From assembly GCA_018350325.1 (NCBI GenBank), contig JAEVLN010000037.1, positions 310,001 to 374,000 on the forward strand: DNA of 64,000 nt, written 5' to 3'. This DNA comes from Globodera rostochiensis. Its lineage: Eukaryota; Nematoda; Chromadorea; Rhabditida; Heteroderidae. The notes below the pieces were generated by a model. That model worked only from the letters and a program-made list of their open reading frames with translations, was not told the origin of the DNA and did no database searches. A program made the translations under genes and the position numbers. Of this stretch, positions 1 through 11,800 are shown in pieces. The stretch's first letter is position 1; each line of letters starts with the position of its first letter.

Positions 1-1
1 C

Positions 2-1155
2 ATGAATATCCAAATCGTATTGGCGTTATGCCTTCGTTTCGTCTCAGCGATCCATCTTCAACTTGATCGAGAAGTCGGGAATAACAGGCATAAATTACCG
101 GCTTGGCAAAAAATGTCACCAAATATTAGCAAAGATGTGTCGGATATGAAGTTCAAGATTGCTTCATGGATTGAAAAGCAGAATTTGGCACAGCCCAACT
201 TTTCTGATTCTGATCAGTCGGAAAGTTCCAGTTTTTCGAATTTTGATCAACTCCAACAGAAAGGAAAAGAAATAAATCGACAAGAACCAAGGTAAGACCG
301 AAGCAAGTTTTTGATTTGATTTAATCCCTGATCTGACCGGTATTTTGATTGATTTCATCCTGATCAATTCTTGACCTTTTTTAGACAAGAACGCAGTAGA
401 TCAGGCAACTTTTTTGGCAGCATCTACTTTGAGCGCAATCATTCCAGAAGAGTGAGTTTTAGTTTAAAATTTTTTTTGCTTATTTTGATCATAATTTTTC
501 ATAAAACATTTACCCTTAGGACAAGAAGAACAGTTTTGAAGCTGAGAATGACCATGAAGTTGGACGACGACTTAGTGATGTATCTGATCAATATTCATAT
601 GTTTGCGGTAGCGATGCGTCATCTGATCAGCATTTGTATGGCCGCCATAGTAATGCGTCTGATCAATATTCCTATAATGGTCATGATCAAATCCATCATA
701 ATAATGAAATTGTTGAAGTCGAACGCGCCGACCTTGACGGAACTTTAAACCACAAAAACAATTCCAGAAGTCCTGAAAGTCTTATTGAGATGCCCAATCG
801 AACAAAGCAGAATGCAACTGCGCTTTCACGTATGGGATCCGATTTGGCGACAAATAAATGCGGGAAAATGCCAAAACTAGGAAAAATGCCTAAATTAGGA
901 AAAATGCCAACGATGCTCAGTTTGAAATTGGATATTATTTACTGGAAGAAATGTATCACCAACTCCTTATCAAGAGAAAAAACAAAAAAATATTATCTGA
1001 CTAATGGTGATCGGGCTAATGACCGGCGGCACAATGGTAAAGCCCACGACTCAGACAGGCAACTCTTTTTGCTGGATCATCCAGAATGGAATGATGGCAC
1101 AACAAAACTTGGATGGGGCCCAAATCCGTTTCAAGGTCCAACACCATCATTTTAA
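2..1155 (+). CDS. Secreted repeat-family protein 1 (putative effector-like)
   Basis: Three exons, 2-291, 385-451 and 520-1155, join in phase to give about 330 aa. The first 16-18 residues (MNIQIVLALCLRFVSAI) look like a signal peptide, so the ATG at base 2 is taken as the start; anything upstream is outside the window. The rest is hydrophilic and low in complexity: S/D/Q-rich (SDQYSY, SDQH), then three copies of GKMPKL-like residues around 860-910, ending in GPTPSF. The segment SKDVSDMKFKIASWIEKQN aligns by eye with VEMRKKLVDW of the gene at 4698 and VEEMRKKLLAW of the gene at 8871, which makes it the first of three tandem paralogues. No catalytic domain is recognised. Export is inferred from the signal peptide; delivery to a host is speculation. 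Confidence 0.7.
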
Positions 1156-1292
1156 AAGCATCGAGGAATGAACAAATTTACATTTGCGATTACGTGTTAT
1201 ATTGCATGAAAGTTTGGCATTTTGTTATCCTCGCCAATGAAATTCTTATATGGCGCTCATCAGTGGTTAAATTTTTTTGTCGCAATTTTCTG

Positions 1293-1372
1293 CCCGGCGG
1301 CACCTATCGGCACCGCCGGACCCGCCTATTCTTGGCAGAGAGGGCGGCGCCTATCGGCACCGCCGACCCGCT
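1293..1372. repeat. Two copies of dispersed GGCGCCTATCGGCACC motif
   Basis: Two near-identical GC-rich words (cores CACCTATCGGCACC and GCGCCTATCGGCACC) stand about 50 bp apart in AT-rich DNA. The same motif in either orientation recurs near 2873, 6300, 7803, 7967, 44600, 50425 and 51768. It is often flanked by AATTCTGCTTCA-like DNA on one side and GACTCAATTTGTTAAGA on the other, which indicates a dispersed repeat family rather than chance. Confidence 0.6.
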
Positions 1373-1855
1373 CTTCCAGAAATGAAGCAGAATTTTCAAA
1401 AAACATTGGTTTTTGGAATTTCCTCAAGAAACTGCCAGAAAAATGCCACTATTTCAGGGTGCGCATCGAAAATTTTCAAAAATAAGGACATCAAGGGCAA
1501 AAAATAATATTTTGGGGTCCGAAATAAGGACATTTTACAAAATGTTCAAAAATGCACCAAAATGTTTATTTTTGGCATGAAATGTACCTTTTTAATCATA
1601 TTTTTCTCCACCGACAATTTTCCTCATTAAAAAAAATGCAGAAAAATTAATCTTTTTTACTTCTTGAGATGTCTTCTCCATTAAAAAAATTCAAAAGTTA
1701 GTGTTAATTTTTTGTCAAAGTTAAATTTCCCCATAGGTGAGACCCTTTTGGGGTTTCGTCGAAAATTTTTCTCTTTAAATTTAGTTGAAATGGACCCGGA
1801 AACCTCTGAGATGCTTATTTTTCTCAACAAAACATTGCCCATAATCAAGTATAAT

Positions 1856-3188
1856 TAGGGCTCGGATTATATGCATTTGCATATTTTGTTTTCTCATATG
1901 CTTTGAAGAATACGGCTTAAAAATAGCCTTTTACCGTTGGTTTGAGCTTTTTTGGTCAAGTTTAAAATTGCATATTTTTCATATTTTGGGGGTTCGTGCA
2001 TATTTTTTGCATATTTTGGCATATTTTGCATATTTCGATTTTGGCATTTTTGACCAAAAATTCAAGAAAATGCACCCAAAATCATGGTTTTTTGGCTGTT
2101 TTTAGAAAATAATTCATATTTTTAACGATAAGTTTTAGTCATTTTCGAAAAAAATGCTTGAAGAATTGAACATTTTCATAAAAATAAGGGGAAAAATCGC
2201 GGCGCTGAAATGGTGCAGCGCTCGAGTGGCTGGCGCGGAGATGGCCATCTTGGCGATCAATTGGCCTGACAGTTAAAACCACCGCAATTTTTTCGATCTT
2301 TTTCAACTTTCCAAAAATACTAAAATAATATGCGAAAAGGCTTTAAACCTACTTAATTATACATTAAATAAGAAAAAAAATTAAGTTTTAAGCAAATTAA
2401 TGCACTAAAAGTGCCATTTTTCGTGCATATTTAGTGCATATTTCGGCCTTTTTTTGGTGCATATATATGCGCATATTTGGCGACTTTTGGTGCATATCGA
2501 TTAGAGTGCGGCAAAATCGGATTTGCGGATCCCGCTGAGGGTTACAAATCAAAATCTCGTGCGGGATCGGATTTGCGGGATTAATCCCGCAAATCCCGCA
2601 TTTTAAATTTGCGGGATCCCGCGCGGGATTGCGGGATTTTTTAATTTTACCAAAAAAATCAAAACACTTTTCAAACTGGACCGAATTGTTCATTTGTATC
2701 ATTGAAGTTCTTATTTATCCAAGACTACTTGTAACTAAGGCCGGGACCGGGATTTTTGGGAAAACCGGGATTGGGATTAACCGTGATTGACAATGGGGGG
2801 GGGGGGGGGATTTTTTTTGTAATAGTTTTTTTTGAGAATTTGGCTTCAGTTCTGCTGCTGGGGCTGAGGAAGGGGTCGGCGGTGCCGATAGGCGCCGCCG
2901 GGGAAAATTTTTGGAATTTTTGACTCAATTTGTTAAGAGATTTGCAACAAAATAGGCTATTTATAAACTGACATTATTCACTAACAGATTTTCCAATTGC
3001 GGGATCCGCATACAAATTTGCGGATCCCGCTGCGGGATTACAAATCAAAATCGCGTGCGGGATCGGATTTGCGGGATTAATCCCGCAAATCCCGCAAATC
3101 GTAAAAATGCGGGATTGCGGCGCGGGATCCCGCAAAATCCCACGCGGGATCAATCCCGCGCCGCACTCTAATATCGATCCGAGCCCTA
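1856..3188. mobile_element. hAT-like non-autonomous element, GCATATTT sub-terminal motif
   Basis: The ends TAGGGCTCGGAT and ATCCGAGCCCTA are inverted. They are flanked by AGTATAAT (1848-1855) and ATTATAAT (3189-3196), which match at 7 of 8 bases. The left interior is full of degenerate GCATATTTT words. A second element (2502-3170) is nested near the right end. An 8-bp duplication with a TAGGG end is typical of hAT transposons. No transposase frame is seen. Confidence 0.75.
2502..3170. mobile_element. hAT-like non-autonomous element, GCGGGAT sub-terminal motif (nested)
   Basis: TAGAGTGCGGC and GCCGCACTCTA are inverted ends flanked by a perfect 8-bp duplication, ATATCGAT (2494-2501 and 3171-3178). 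Both arms consist of degenerate GCGGGAT/ATCCCGC words. It sits inside the 1856-3188 element and so inserted later. A dispersed GGTGCCGATAGGCGCC motif lies near 2873 and a run of G near 2794. Confidence 0.85.
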
Positions 3189-3235
3189 ATTATAATAGAA
3201 AAAATTTTGTTCATTTTAAATTGAAATTCAAAATT

Positions 3236-3380
3236 TCCAAAAAAATACCGAATACCGGTCGGTATACCGAATTTTTTTGGCCGGTATTTTACCGAAATAC
3301 CGTAACGAAGAATTTTTGGAATTTCGGCATTTTTCGGTATCGGTATTATACCGAAATACCGAATACCGAAAAACCACATT
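3236..3380. repeat. Palindromic ACCGAATACC micro-repeat tract
   Basis: About 145 bp of degenerate ATACCGAATACCG words appear on both strands (GGTATACCG and CGGTATT), so the tract folds on itself. It resembles the sub-terminal arms of the neighbouring elements, but clean ends with a target duplication were not found. It may be a truncated or older element. Confidence 0.4.
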
Positions 3381-3392
3381 TTGCCTAACACT

Positions 3393-3737
3393 AGTGCTCG
3401 TAACTGGACTTTTTAAAAAGTAATACGTAATGCGTAATAAGTAGGGACCGGTGCCGGACCGGAGTCCGGTCGTGATTTTTCCAGGTCCGGAATCCGGGTT
3501 TTTGACCTTTCCGGATTATTTCGGACCCGAATTTATACCCGAATTTATCCGGAAAAATCCCTCAGTTAAATTTTAAAATTGATAATCCGGTACCGGGTCC
3601 GGAAATTTGATTTCAACGGTCCCTAGTAATAAGTAACGGGCGAATCACAAAAGAATGCGTAATATGTAAAAGTAACAGGCCAAAACGCGTAATTCGCGTA
3701 ATATGTAATAAGTAATAGGTAATTACGAGTACCCCTG
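3393..3737. repeat. CGTAAT-rich palindromic element, interrupted
   Basis: CTAGTGCTCGTAAC at the left and GTAATTACGAGTACCCC at the right are partly inverted. The interior is made of degenerate CGTAATA/GTAATAAG words. It is split by the 3442-3625 element, whose target duplication GTAATAAG is itself one of these words. It is probably another decayed foldback element. Confidence 0.45.
3442..3625. mobile_element. hAT-like non-autonomous element, TCCGGACC motif
   Basis: A 184-bp element runs from TAGGGACCGG to CCGTTGAAA-type arms ending GGTCCCTA, flanked by a perfect 8-bp duplication GTAATAAG (3434-3441 and 3626-3633). Its interior is dominated by degenerate TCCGGACC/GGTCCGG words. Confidence 0.85.
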
Positions 3738-4280
3738 GTTGAAAAAGCTTTATTAATTTTTTCTATTTTTTTTGCATTTTTGTGCAAAATTATTCAGAAA
3801 TTACACCCGGAGAATGTGACGGTCGATTAACGTAAATTATTTTTTAAAATATCTTTAACGTCATCACGTGCTGCGCAACTCATCCATTCATTGTCTTTTG
3901 TTTGCTTATTTGCCATGCCAATTTAAGCATAAAAATATCGACAATAAATTCAATAAATCATTTATTTTTAAAGCATTATTAATGCCATCAGTCTATGTAT
4001 ATGGCTGCTTTTTCCGCTTTAGCATTTTTTTGACAAATAATTCGAATAAATTCGTATAATTTTATTATCTTTTGTTTTGGTAATAGCTCTGGTCAAGTCA
4101 CAATTTTTGTTAAGCGTTTTTTGCCTCGCAAATCTCGAATTGTGAGATCAATTTTGATAAATTAAAACTTTCTGATACTTCGTAGCACCAGTCATACTAT
4201 TACCGAAACGGTTTTCAGAACAATTTTTGTTTGGATTCAAAAAATGGATGATGCCGTAAATTATTATAAGCCTTAAGACC

Positions 4281-4592
4281 GCATCCGGTCCGAAGGTCGA
4301 ATTGCCCGAAGGTCAAAAGTGTTGTAACTTTCTTCAACCTAAACCGATTAGGTCGAACATAATACCAAATGAAAGCTTGCGATGAGTTAGAGTTATCATT
4401 AAGTTAAAGCTAAGTGATTGGACAATGCTTAAAAAAGTAATGACCAAAAAAGTGAAAAACTCCAAAAATGGCCATTTTTGGAGGTTTTCTGGCCATAACT
4501 TTTTTCATAATTATCAGATCGCTTAGTTTTTGCTTATTAATTGCTTCTCCTCATCGAGTGCTTTCATTTGATATAATGTGTGCCTTCTAAAG
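4281..4592. mobile_element. MITE family 1 (GCATCCGGTCCGAAGG end), truncated copy
   Basis: It begins GCATCCGGTCCGAAGGTCGA and matches the fuller copy at 30432-30803 by eye along most of its length, including the shared core CCAAAAATGGCCATTTTTGG. The right end with CCTTTGGACCGG is missing. A third copy lies at 60223-60452. No coding frame is carried. Confidence 0.75.
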
Positions 4593-4697
4593 TCCCAGTT
4601 ATTTGCAATCTTTGATATATCCAAATTAATTTTATATTCAATGATCCTTTTTTTTGTAAAAAATTAAATCTTATCTTTAGCAAATTTTCGCATAAAT

Positions 4698-7230
4698 ATG
4701 CAAATTCATTTACATATTTCATTGCTAATAACATTGGCTTTGTGTCCATTTGTGATGCTATCCGGTAGAGGAAAAGGCAAGTCAAAAGAACTTGTACAAG
4801 TTGACAATATTGGCGAAGAAGCAGTGGAGATGAGAAAAAAACTTGTGGACTGGGTTAATGGTGAAAAAGAGAAACGACCCAATAATAATGCAAATTTTGA
4901 TCACTCTCCAAGCAAAAGCATTGATCATTTTGATCACTTTCAGCATCAAGAACATAGTCAACAAACACCTACAACACCTGCTAATCAAGAAAGGTAAGTG
5001 TTCTTGCCTTCAATGTATTCGTGATTCTTGAAATATGAATTTTGTTCAGAGTCAAGGTTCAATACGGAGATCCAGTGTCAAGGAAAAAAACCCAAAACAA
5101 CGTTGATCGCATCCGTAGCCGGCCCATTGAACAGCCCCAAAACAGCGTTGATCGCAACCGTAGCCGCGCCATTGAACAGCCCCAAAACCGTAGCCGGGCC
5201 ATTGAACAGCCCCAAAACCGTAGCCGGACCATTGAACAGCCCCAAAACCGTAGCCGGGCCATTGAACACCCACAAAACAGCGTTGATCGCAACCGTAGCC
5301 GCGCCATTGAACAGCCCCAAAACCGTAGCCGGGCCATTGAACAGCCCCAAAACCGTAGCCGGGCCATTGAACACCCACAAAACAGCGTTGATCGCAACCG
5401 TAGCCGCGCCATTGAACAGCCCCAAAACCGTAGCCGGACCATTGAACAGCCCCAAAATCGTAGCCGGGCCATTGAACAGCTCCAAAACTCTAGCCGCGCC
5501 ATTGAACAGCCCCAAAACCGTAGTCGGGCCATTGAACAGCCACAAAACAACGTTAATCGCATCCGTAGCGGAGCCATTGAACAACCCAAAAACAACGTTG
5601 ATCACAACCGTAGCCGGGCGGCCATTGAACAGCCGCCAAGAAGAAAAACCCAAAACAGCGTTGATCGTATCCGTAGCCGGGACATTGAACAGCTCCAAAA
5701 CAACGTTGATCGCAACCGTAGCCGGGCGGTCATTGAACATCCGCCAACCAGAAGAAGCAGCAGCAGCAAAGGGATGAACACACGCGGAAAACAGCCGATC
5801 ATTCAGAAACGGAATGAAAAGAGTGTGGAGGACCTGAACAATTTGCAACAGGAGATGACTACAGTGTCACAACACTTCCTGAAGAGCAAAGCAACGATGC
5901 GCAAGGAGGCGGGAGAGCTGCTGCAAAAGGCATCCACCGATTTCGCGCAACAGTAGGTTAATTCAAAAACATTTGTTGAGCCAGGGCGTAATTGAGAGAG
6001 ATTATGTTAATAAAGAAATGCTTTTTGTCAGTTGGGTTCAAAAAAATAGTCTCCTCTACATTTTGAGGGACGTATGACGTTCATTTTCCTAATTATAATC
6101 CTAAGTTCAGACTAACTCTGCAGGCACGTATTTAGGGGTGGGGGGGGGGGGGGTACTAGGAGTCACGTAACGTACCCCCTCCCCCCCCCCCTCAAACGGA
6201 AAATTTGAGAAAAACAAACCATAGGGGGGACCCTTTTGATTTACAAAATTCGTAATTTTTGACCAATTCTCTTAACATCAAAAATCGCAAAATTTTTCTC
6301 GGCGGCGCCTATCGGAACCGTCGGACCATTCCTATTTCTAAAAGCTTCAAAAAATTGCCGTATTTTTAAAATTTTGCTAACAGCAGTGAAGCAGAATTCT
6401 CAAAAAATTTAAAAACGGAAAATACATCCCTAAAAATCGAACATTTTTTTGAAAACTCCTTATCAAAAATGCAATCAAAAGGGGAAAATACACCCCCTAA
6501 AAATCGACTTTTTTTCGGTACCCTCTCCAAAGCAAAATCCTAAATACGTGCCTGTAACTCTGATCTGCCAATGTAGACCAAATCATAAGATCACATAAAC
6601 ACAAACAAACTTCTGATCAGTGACGATCGCGATTTTAGGGCTAATGATGTTGGCGCACATGGCAGAAGCTTCACAGAGCCGACCATTCGAGGACAACAAA
6701 TTATCAGCTACTCAAATATGCCATACTTGTCGATGGCACCCAGCCCGTATGGGCAAAAACAACGACCAAAATTGAGCGGAATGTTCAGCCGAATTGTGCG
6801 GAGATTGACACCAAATTTCGGCAATTGGAAAAAAAACCTGAAAAATTGTTGCAAGTCTACCGATTGCCACCATCCAATGGGCACACGAAGATTTTATTCG
6901 GATAACAATGATTTGAATTATAATTATGATTATTATTATAATGATTATGATAATGATAATGATGAAACGACTCTGCTGCCATCACGTGCTGTTTCTGTTG
7001 GCAACACTTTTCACTCTCCGGGTTCGTCGGAAGACAATGCTGCCATTCATCCCGAAGAGAATACAAATGCCAACCAGCAGATACCCCAACTGACGTATCA
7101 TTCAAATCAAGAATTAAACTATGGCACTCCTCCAAACACAACATATGGCATCAATTCGGCATTTAATTATGACCGTTCATCCGGATCAAATTCGAGCACA
7201 CCACCGGAAAGAAATTATCGTCGGGTTTAG
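4698..7230 (+). CDS. Secreted repeat-family protein 2 with NRS-containing tandem repeats
   Basis: Exons 4698-4993, 5050-5952 and 6621-7230 join in phase for about 602 aa. The ATG at 4698 opens a signal-peptide-like stretch (HISLLITLALCPFVML). Exon 2 encodes roughly 15 repeats of a 10-aa unit, NRSRAIEQPQ, sometimes extended to 16 aa by NSVDR; each NRS is a potential N-glycosylation sequon. Next comes PIIQKRNEKSVEDLNNLQQ, closely matched in the gene at 8871. Exon 3 contains RGQQIISYSNMP and a GMFSRIVRRLTPNFGNWKKN segment, matching RRQIVQYSKVP and GFLDKVTRKMTPEPENWKK there. The tail is rich in N, Y and D. The long second intron (5953-6620) holds a hAT-like element. Function is unknown; secretion is inferred from the signal peptide. 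Confidence 0.75.
5118..5745 (+). repeat. 30-bp coding tandem repeat (NRSRAIEQPQ)
   Basis: About 15 tandem units of CATTGAACAGCCCCAAAACC-type sequence lie in frame within exon 2 of the gene at 4698. Units are 30 bp, with some 48-bp versions carrying an extra AGCGTTGATCG segment. Near-identity between units points to recent expansion by unequal exchange. Confidence 0.9.
6121..6554. mobile_element. hAT-like element in intron 2 of gene at 4698
   Basis: Inverted ends CAGGCACGTATTTAGG and CCTAAATACGTGCCTG are flanked by a perfect 8-bp duplication TAACTCTG (6113-6120 and 6555-6562). It carries a long G run, a C run and one copy of the dispersed CGCCTATCGG motif. A related right end (CCTAAAGACGTGCCTG) is present near 41145. 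Confidence 0.85.
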
Positions 7231-8870
7231 AACCGGGACTCATTCGAGCGATTTGATGGCAATCCAAAATCAAAATTGATCCCCCAGTATATAAATTTCG
7301 AGAATGGTAGACATGAAAAATTGATTGAAAAATTATGTGTAATGCCTAAATTTTTTGGTTTTATTTCATTGTTTGTTATTTTATTTAATTATGGATTTAA
7401 AAAATTGGTACATAAACTGGTAATGGTAATATGATATTTATTGATTCACCATAAAATTTGATAAATAAATTTTACGAAAAAATGATTTAGAAAGGTAAAA
7501 ATGAAAAAAAGATGTGCATTAACAATTTTTGAATATTTGGCATTGCTAAAAAATTAAAAAAGCTTTTGTGGGATTTGGACTTTCTTAAAATTTTTCGGAT
7601 AGGGCTCTCAAATTGTCCTCTTTTAATGGCAAATGCCATTATTTTGAAAATTTGCCATTATTTTGCCATTTTTCTTGGAACTTTGGGGAAAATTCTCATT
7701 TTTTGAGGGCAAAAATGAGGATTTCCCGAAAATAGTGCTCCTCGTACAATTTGAAGTTTTTGATTGCAAATCTCTAACAAATAAGAGTACAAAATTTTCT
7801 TTGCGGTACCTATCGGCACAGCCACCCCTCCCCCAGGTAAAGCAAAACTCTCAAAAAAAAATTTGTTTTTTTTTTGAAATTCGTTAAGGAAATTGCCATT
7901 AGAATGCCATTTCTTAGAAGGCGTTTGCCATTTTTTGTCGCAGTTGAGTTGAGAGCCCTGTTCTAGGCGGCGCCTTTCGGCACTAACGGCATCAGATTTT
8001 CATAAAATGCTATTTGTGACAGAAAATAGTTCAACTTAATTGTTTGTAACCAGAAAATAAGGAATTAATTTTGTTAATTTTGATTTAATAAAGAAATGTC
8101 AAATTTGATGCTTTTTAGTGCTCAAGGCTGTTTTTTAACGTCTGCTGCTGCTTTTAAAAATTTTCAGATTACAACCCTGCCCTTAACCAAAAAAAAAAAA
8201 TTTTTTGATTAAAAAATTTAAAATTATGCATTTCAAAAAATCCCATTTTTTTAGAAATAAATGATTAATTTTTGATCATAATAGATTTCTTTTTTGAAAA
8301 AAGTCAATTGAAATTTTTAATTTTCATGAGAAAAATTTAATAAAACTGCTTACCATCAATAATTTCAGGGAAATCTCGCGTAGCTGTTACGGTCTAAAAT
8401 AATTCCGATTTTCTATAAAAAACTTTACCAGAGCCAACCGCCGCTTAAACAATTAAAAATTAAAATTAGAGTTTTTTTAAAGAGTTTACTCTCAAATTTT
8501 TAAAAGCACTAAAACGTTTTTTCATACATTTTATTTTCGGTTTAAAAAAAAAAATCCAGGATAAGTAAAGCAATTTTTGAATTAAATCTACATACTATTC
8601 AAAACATTGAATGTTTTTATCATTTATACCCATAATGTTTTGTTTCCGGGAAGATGTAAATTGATTAAATTTGTCGGAAGGTCAGTCAAATTTTACCATG
8701 TTTTTATTCATATGAATAAGACAATTTCATATCGCAATGAGGAATAATAAATAAATAAACAATTTTATACACACGAATAGTATTTAAATGGCACAATTTT
8801 GGCAAAACAGGCACAGTTAATGTTAAATATTCCAAATTCGAAATTCCATCAAACTTCTGGAACCGTCCGT
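7231..8870. other. Intergenic AT-rich DNA
   Basis: No convincing coding frame. There are poly-A/T runs, two degenerate copies of the dispersed CCTATCGGCAC motif (near 7805 and 7967), and AATAAA hexamers downstream of the gene at 4698 (for example near 7464). Confidence 0.5.
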
Positions 8871-11800
8871 ATGCATATTTCATGTTCGTTTTTTTTTCTC
8901 TTAACATTGGCATTGTTCACATGCGTGATTCTGACTCCGCTTGACGAAGGGGACAACGGAAATGGCCAAAAAAACCAAACTGAAAATATTGACAAACAAG
9001 TGGAGGAGATGCGCAAAAAACTTTTGGCATGGTCCGATCGCGTGAAGAAGAGAAGGGAAGAGGAAGAAATACACCATTCAGATGACTCTGATCACTCGGA
9101 AACGTCACATATTGTTGATCAGCCACCCCAACAGAAAGGGAATAAGCAAACGATGGCACTGCGCGAATCGCGGCACGATCGCGGAGGGTTAGTATTTAGG
9201 CACAATCCCTTCAGTGCCGGACACTTCAGTGCCAACAATTGAAAGGCTATAATTTTTTTTAAACTCAACTAAATCAAACAATCAAAATGTCATTGGAAAG
9301 CTCTAAGCTTTTAAAACCTATTGTTAAGCCAAAGCTAATCAATTAGAAAATGCGTGAAAAAGCTATTTTAATAAAACTGATGAAAACCCAGATTTAGGGT
9401 GTTTTTTCACACTGATTTTAAAATGAATGAAACCGCTTGGCTTTTTTTATACGATACTTCTTGTTTGTTTGATTTGATTGAGTTTAAAAAAAGTTATACT
9501 TTCAATTGCTGGCACCGAAGTGTCCGGCACTGAAGTGTCCCGCACTGAAGTGTCCCGCACCTGTCCCGCACTGAAGTGTCCCGCACTGAAGTGTCCGGCA
9601 CTAAAGTGATCGCCGCCGTTTTATTTATAACAAAAATTTATTTTTAATTGCATAAAACCTTCAATATTTAATTAAGGTGTGATGTGGACGGACAAGAAGC
9701 AGCTGGCAGCAGTCGTCAAAGTGCCGCCACCAATCGTTTGGGTTATTTGAGAAGTAAAAGTGATGACTATGCCAGAAGAAATGAATTTCACGAAAGTGGA
9801 CGGCGGCAAATTGTACAATATTCAAAAGTGCCACCTTGTCAAATTGGCAGCTCCAAAGGTGATTTGATTATGCGTTTAGGTGTCCGAACTTATTATGGCC
9901 AGATATTTAAGGCCAAAAACAAAATGGCATAATAAATAGAGACCGGAATTTTGAAATAACCTGACCAGGAAAACAGATTCCAGAAGTTAAAATCAACCCG
10001 AATTGGGTCCGGACCCGGATAATCCGAGTAAAACACCCGGGTCCCCGGACCCAGAATCTGGGTTTTAGCAAAAACCCCGGATTTTGTCTTACCGGATCCG
10101 GATAATCCAGGATAATAAAATAATAACAAATCATAATTTTTGGCAAATGATCAAGATATTTAAAAAAAAATAATGATCATTTTAATTTTTTTTATTTTGT
10201 CCCCAATTTAGACCATCACATTCCGACGCACTCCAAGAAAAATGTTTCAGGCCATGGCAAACAAATTGTGATGTACACGGAAAAGCCGATCATTCAAAAA
10301 AGGAAAGAAAAAAGTATGGATGACTTGCAAACATTGCAAAAACAAATGAATGCGATGATGGCACAAAATTCTGAAAATAAAAAGGGGATGCGCGAAGAGG
10401 CGGAGGCGTTGCAGGCGGCACACAATGTTGTGCCACCACGGAGTGCCATTCAGCCAAAATTTGGCGGATTTTTGGACAAAGTGACGCGCAAGATGACGCC
10501 CGAGCCGGAAAACTGGAAGAAGGGGCTGGCAAATATGCTAAAATCAGATGTTCAACACACAAGAAATTTGCGTGATCAAAATGCTTATGAGCATGATTAT
10601 TTGTGGTGCATTACTTCCGGAGAACCTTGCCTAAAAATTAACTGTCCGGGCGACACTCATCCTGAACGGACAAATGCAGAACCGCCGGAAAATCCAGAAA
10701 AAGCTTCTGCTTCTGGCATTGTCATTGATGATAAGCCTGATCAAAACTATTTGTTGAAATATGAAAATACCAAAACACTTGATAAAACGCAATCATCTGA
10801 TGCATCAGACGATGAGGTCGCGGTAAATTCGACTAGTGAATCTGATCAAGAAAAAGAAAACCTTGGTCAACATTTGTCTAGCAGCTCAAGACGAGGAATT
10901 GACCAACCATATCATGGCTCAAGAAGAGCTGATCGCGTTAGTTCAAGCATTGATAATTACTTTGATCAAATTGATTACTATGGCTCAAGAAATGCTGATC
11001 GCCAAAATGCACCAAGTATTTATCAGCATGGAACAACAAGTTCTGATCACCAAAATGCAAAAAAATCTGATCAACGAGAGTCAAGAAAGTCTAATTTTGT
11101 TAGATCAAGAAGTGATCATTATTATAAGCAAAGAAAACCAAATCGCACTGGCTCTAGAAACGCAAAACGCCAAGATGCACCAAGTGAACATCATGGAACA
11201 AGCAGCTCTGATCACCAAAACGCGAGAAATCTTGAACAGCAAGACTCACTGAATCCAGAGGTATTGTTTTGTCAGCGTTTAATGTTTTCTTGTACAAATG
11301 ATGTTTTTGATGTTTTAATTTAGGACAAATTTGATGAAGACGAACAATTAAGCCGTGCATTGAAAGAATCTTTGGAAGAAGCCGAAAGCATGGCACAGTT
11401 GAAGCATCGTGAAGATGATCAAGTTGTCATTGCGATGCAAAAATCGGTGCAAGATGAAATTGAGAGGAGACAAAGCTCTAAGAAAGGGTAAAATGCAAAT
11501 AAATTTCAATTTTGATTGTTTTTTTCTTTACTTATTTTAGCAAGCTCAAACATAAGGCTTCATCATCAAAGCGTCCAACAAATGTAGTTAAAGTTTTTCA
11601 TTTGTATTTAAATCATTTGTCAAAAATTAAAGAAAAATAAAATTTAATTTGTAAATTTCTAAATATATTTTAATTTTGTAAATTAAATGTATTTTAATTT
11701 TGAAAATAATTTGTTTAAGAATAACAGTGAAGATGATGATCTTGTTCTACAAAAGGCCATCCAGGCGTCTCTATCCGACCTTCGGTTTTTTATTTATTCA

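Noticed and set aside
1851..3190. Telomere-like TTAGGG sequence at element ends
   Set aside because: TTAGGG occurs once per end as part of a terminal inverted repeat, not in tandem; nematode telomeres usually use TTAGGC.
5052..5848. Long minus-strand and alternative-frame open stretches across the 5.1-5.8 kb repeat
   Set aside because: They are open only because a 30-bp in-frame repeat lacks stops in several frames. The plus-strand frame joins in phase to signal-peptide and downstream exons with a paralogue.
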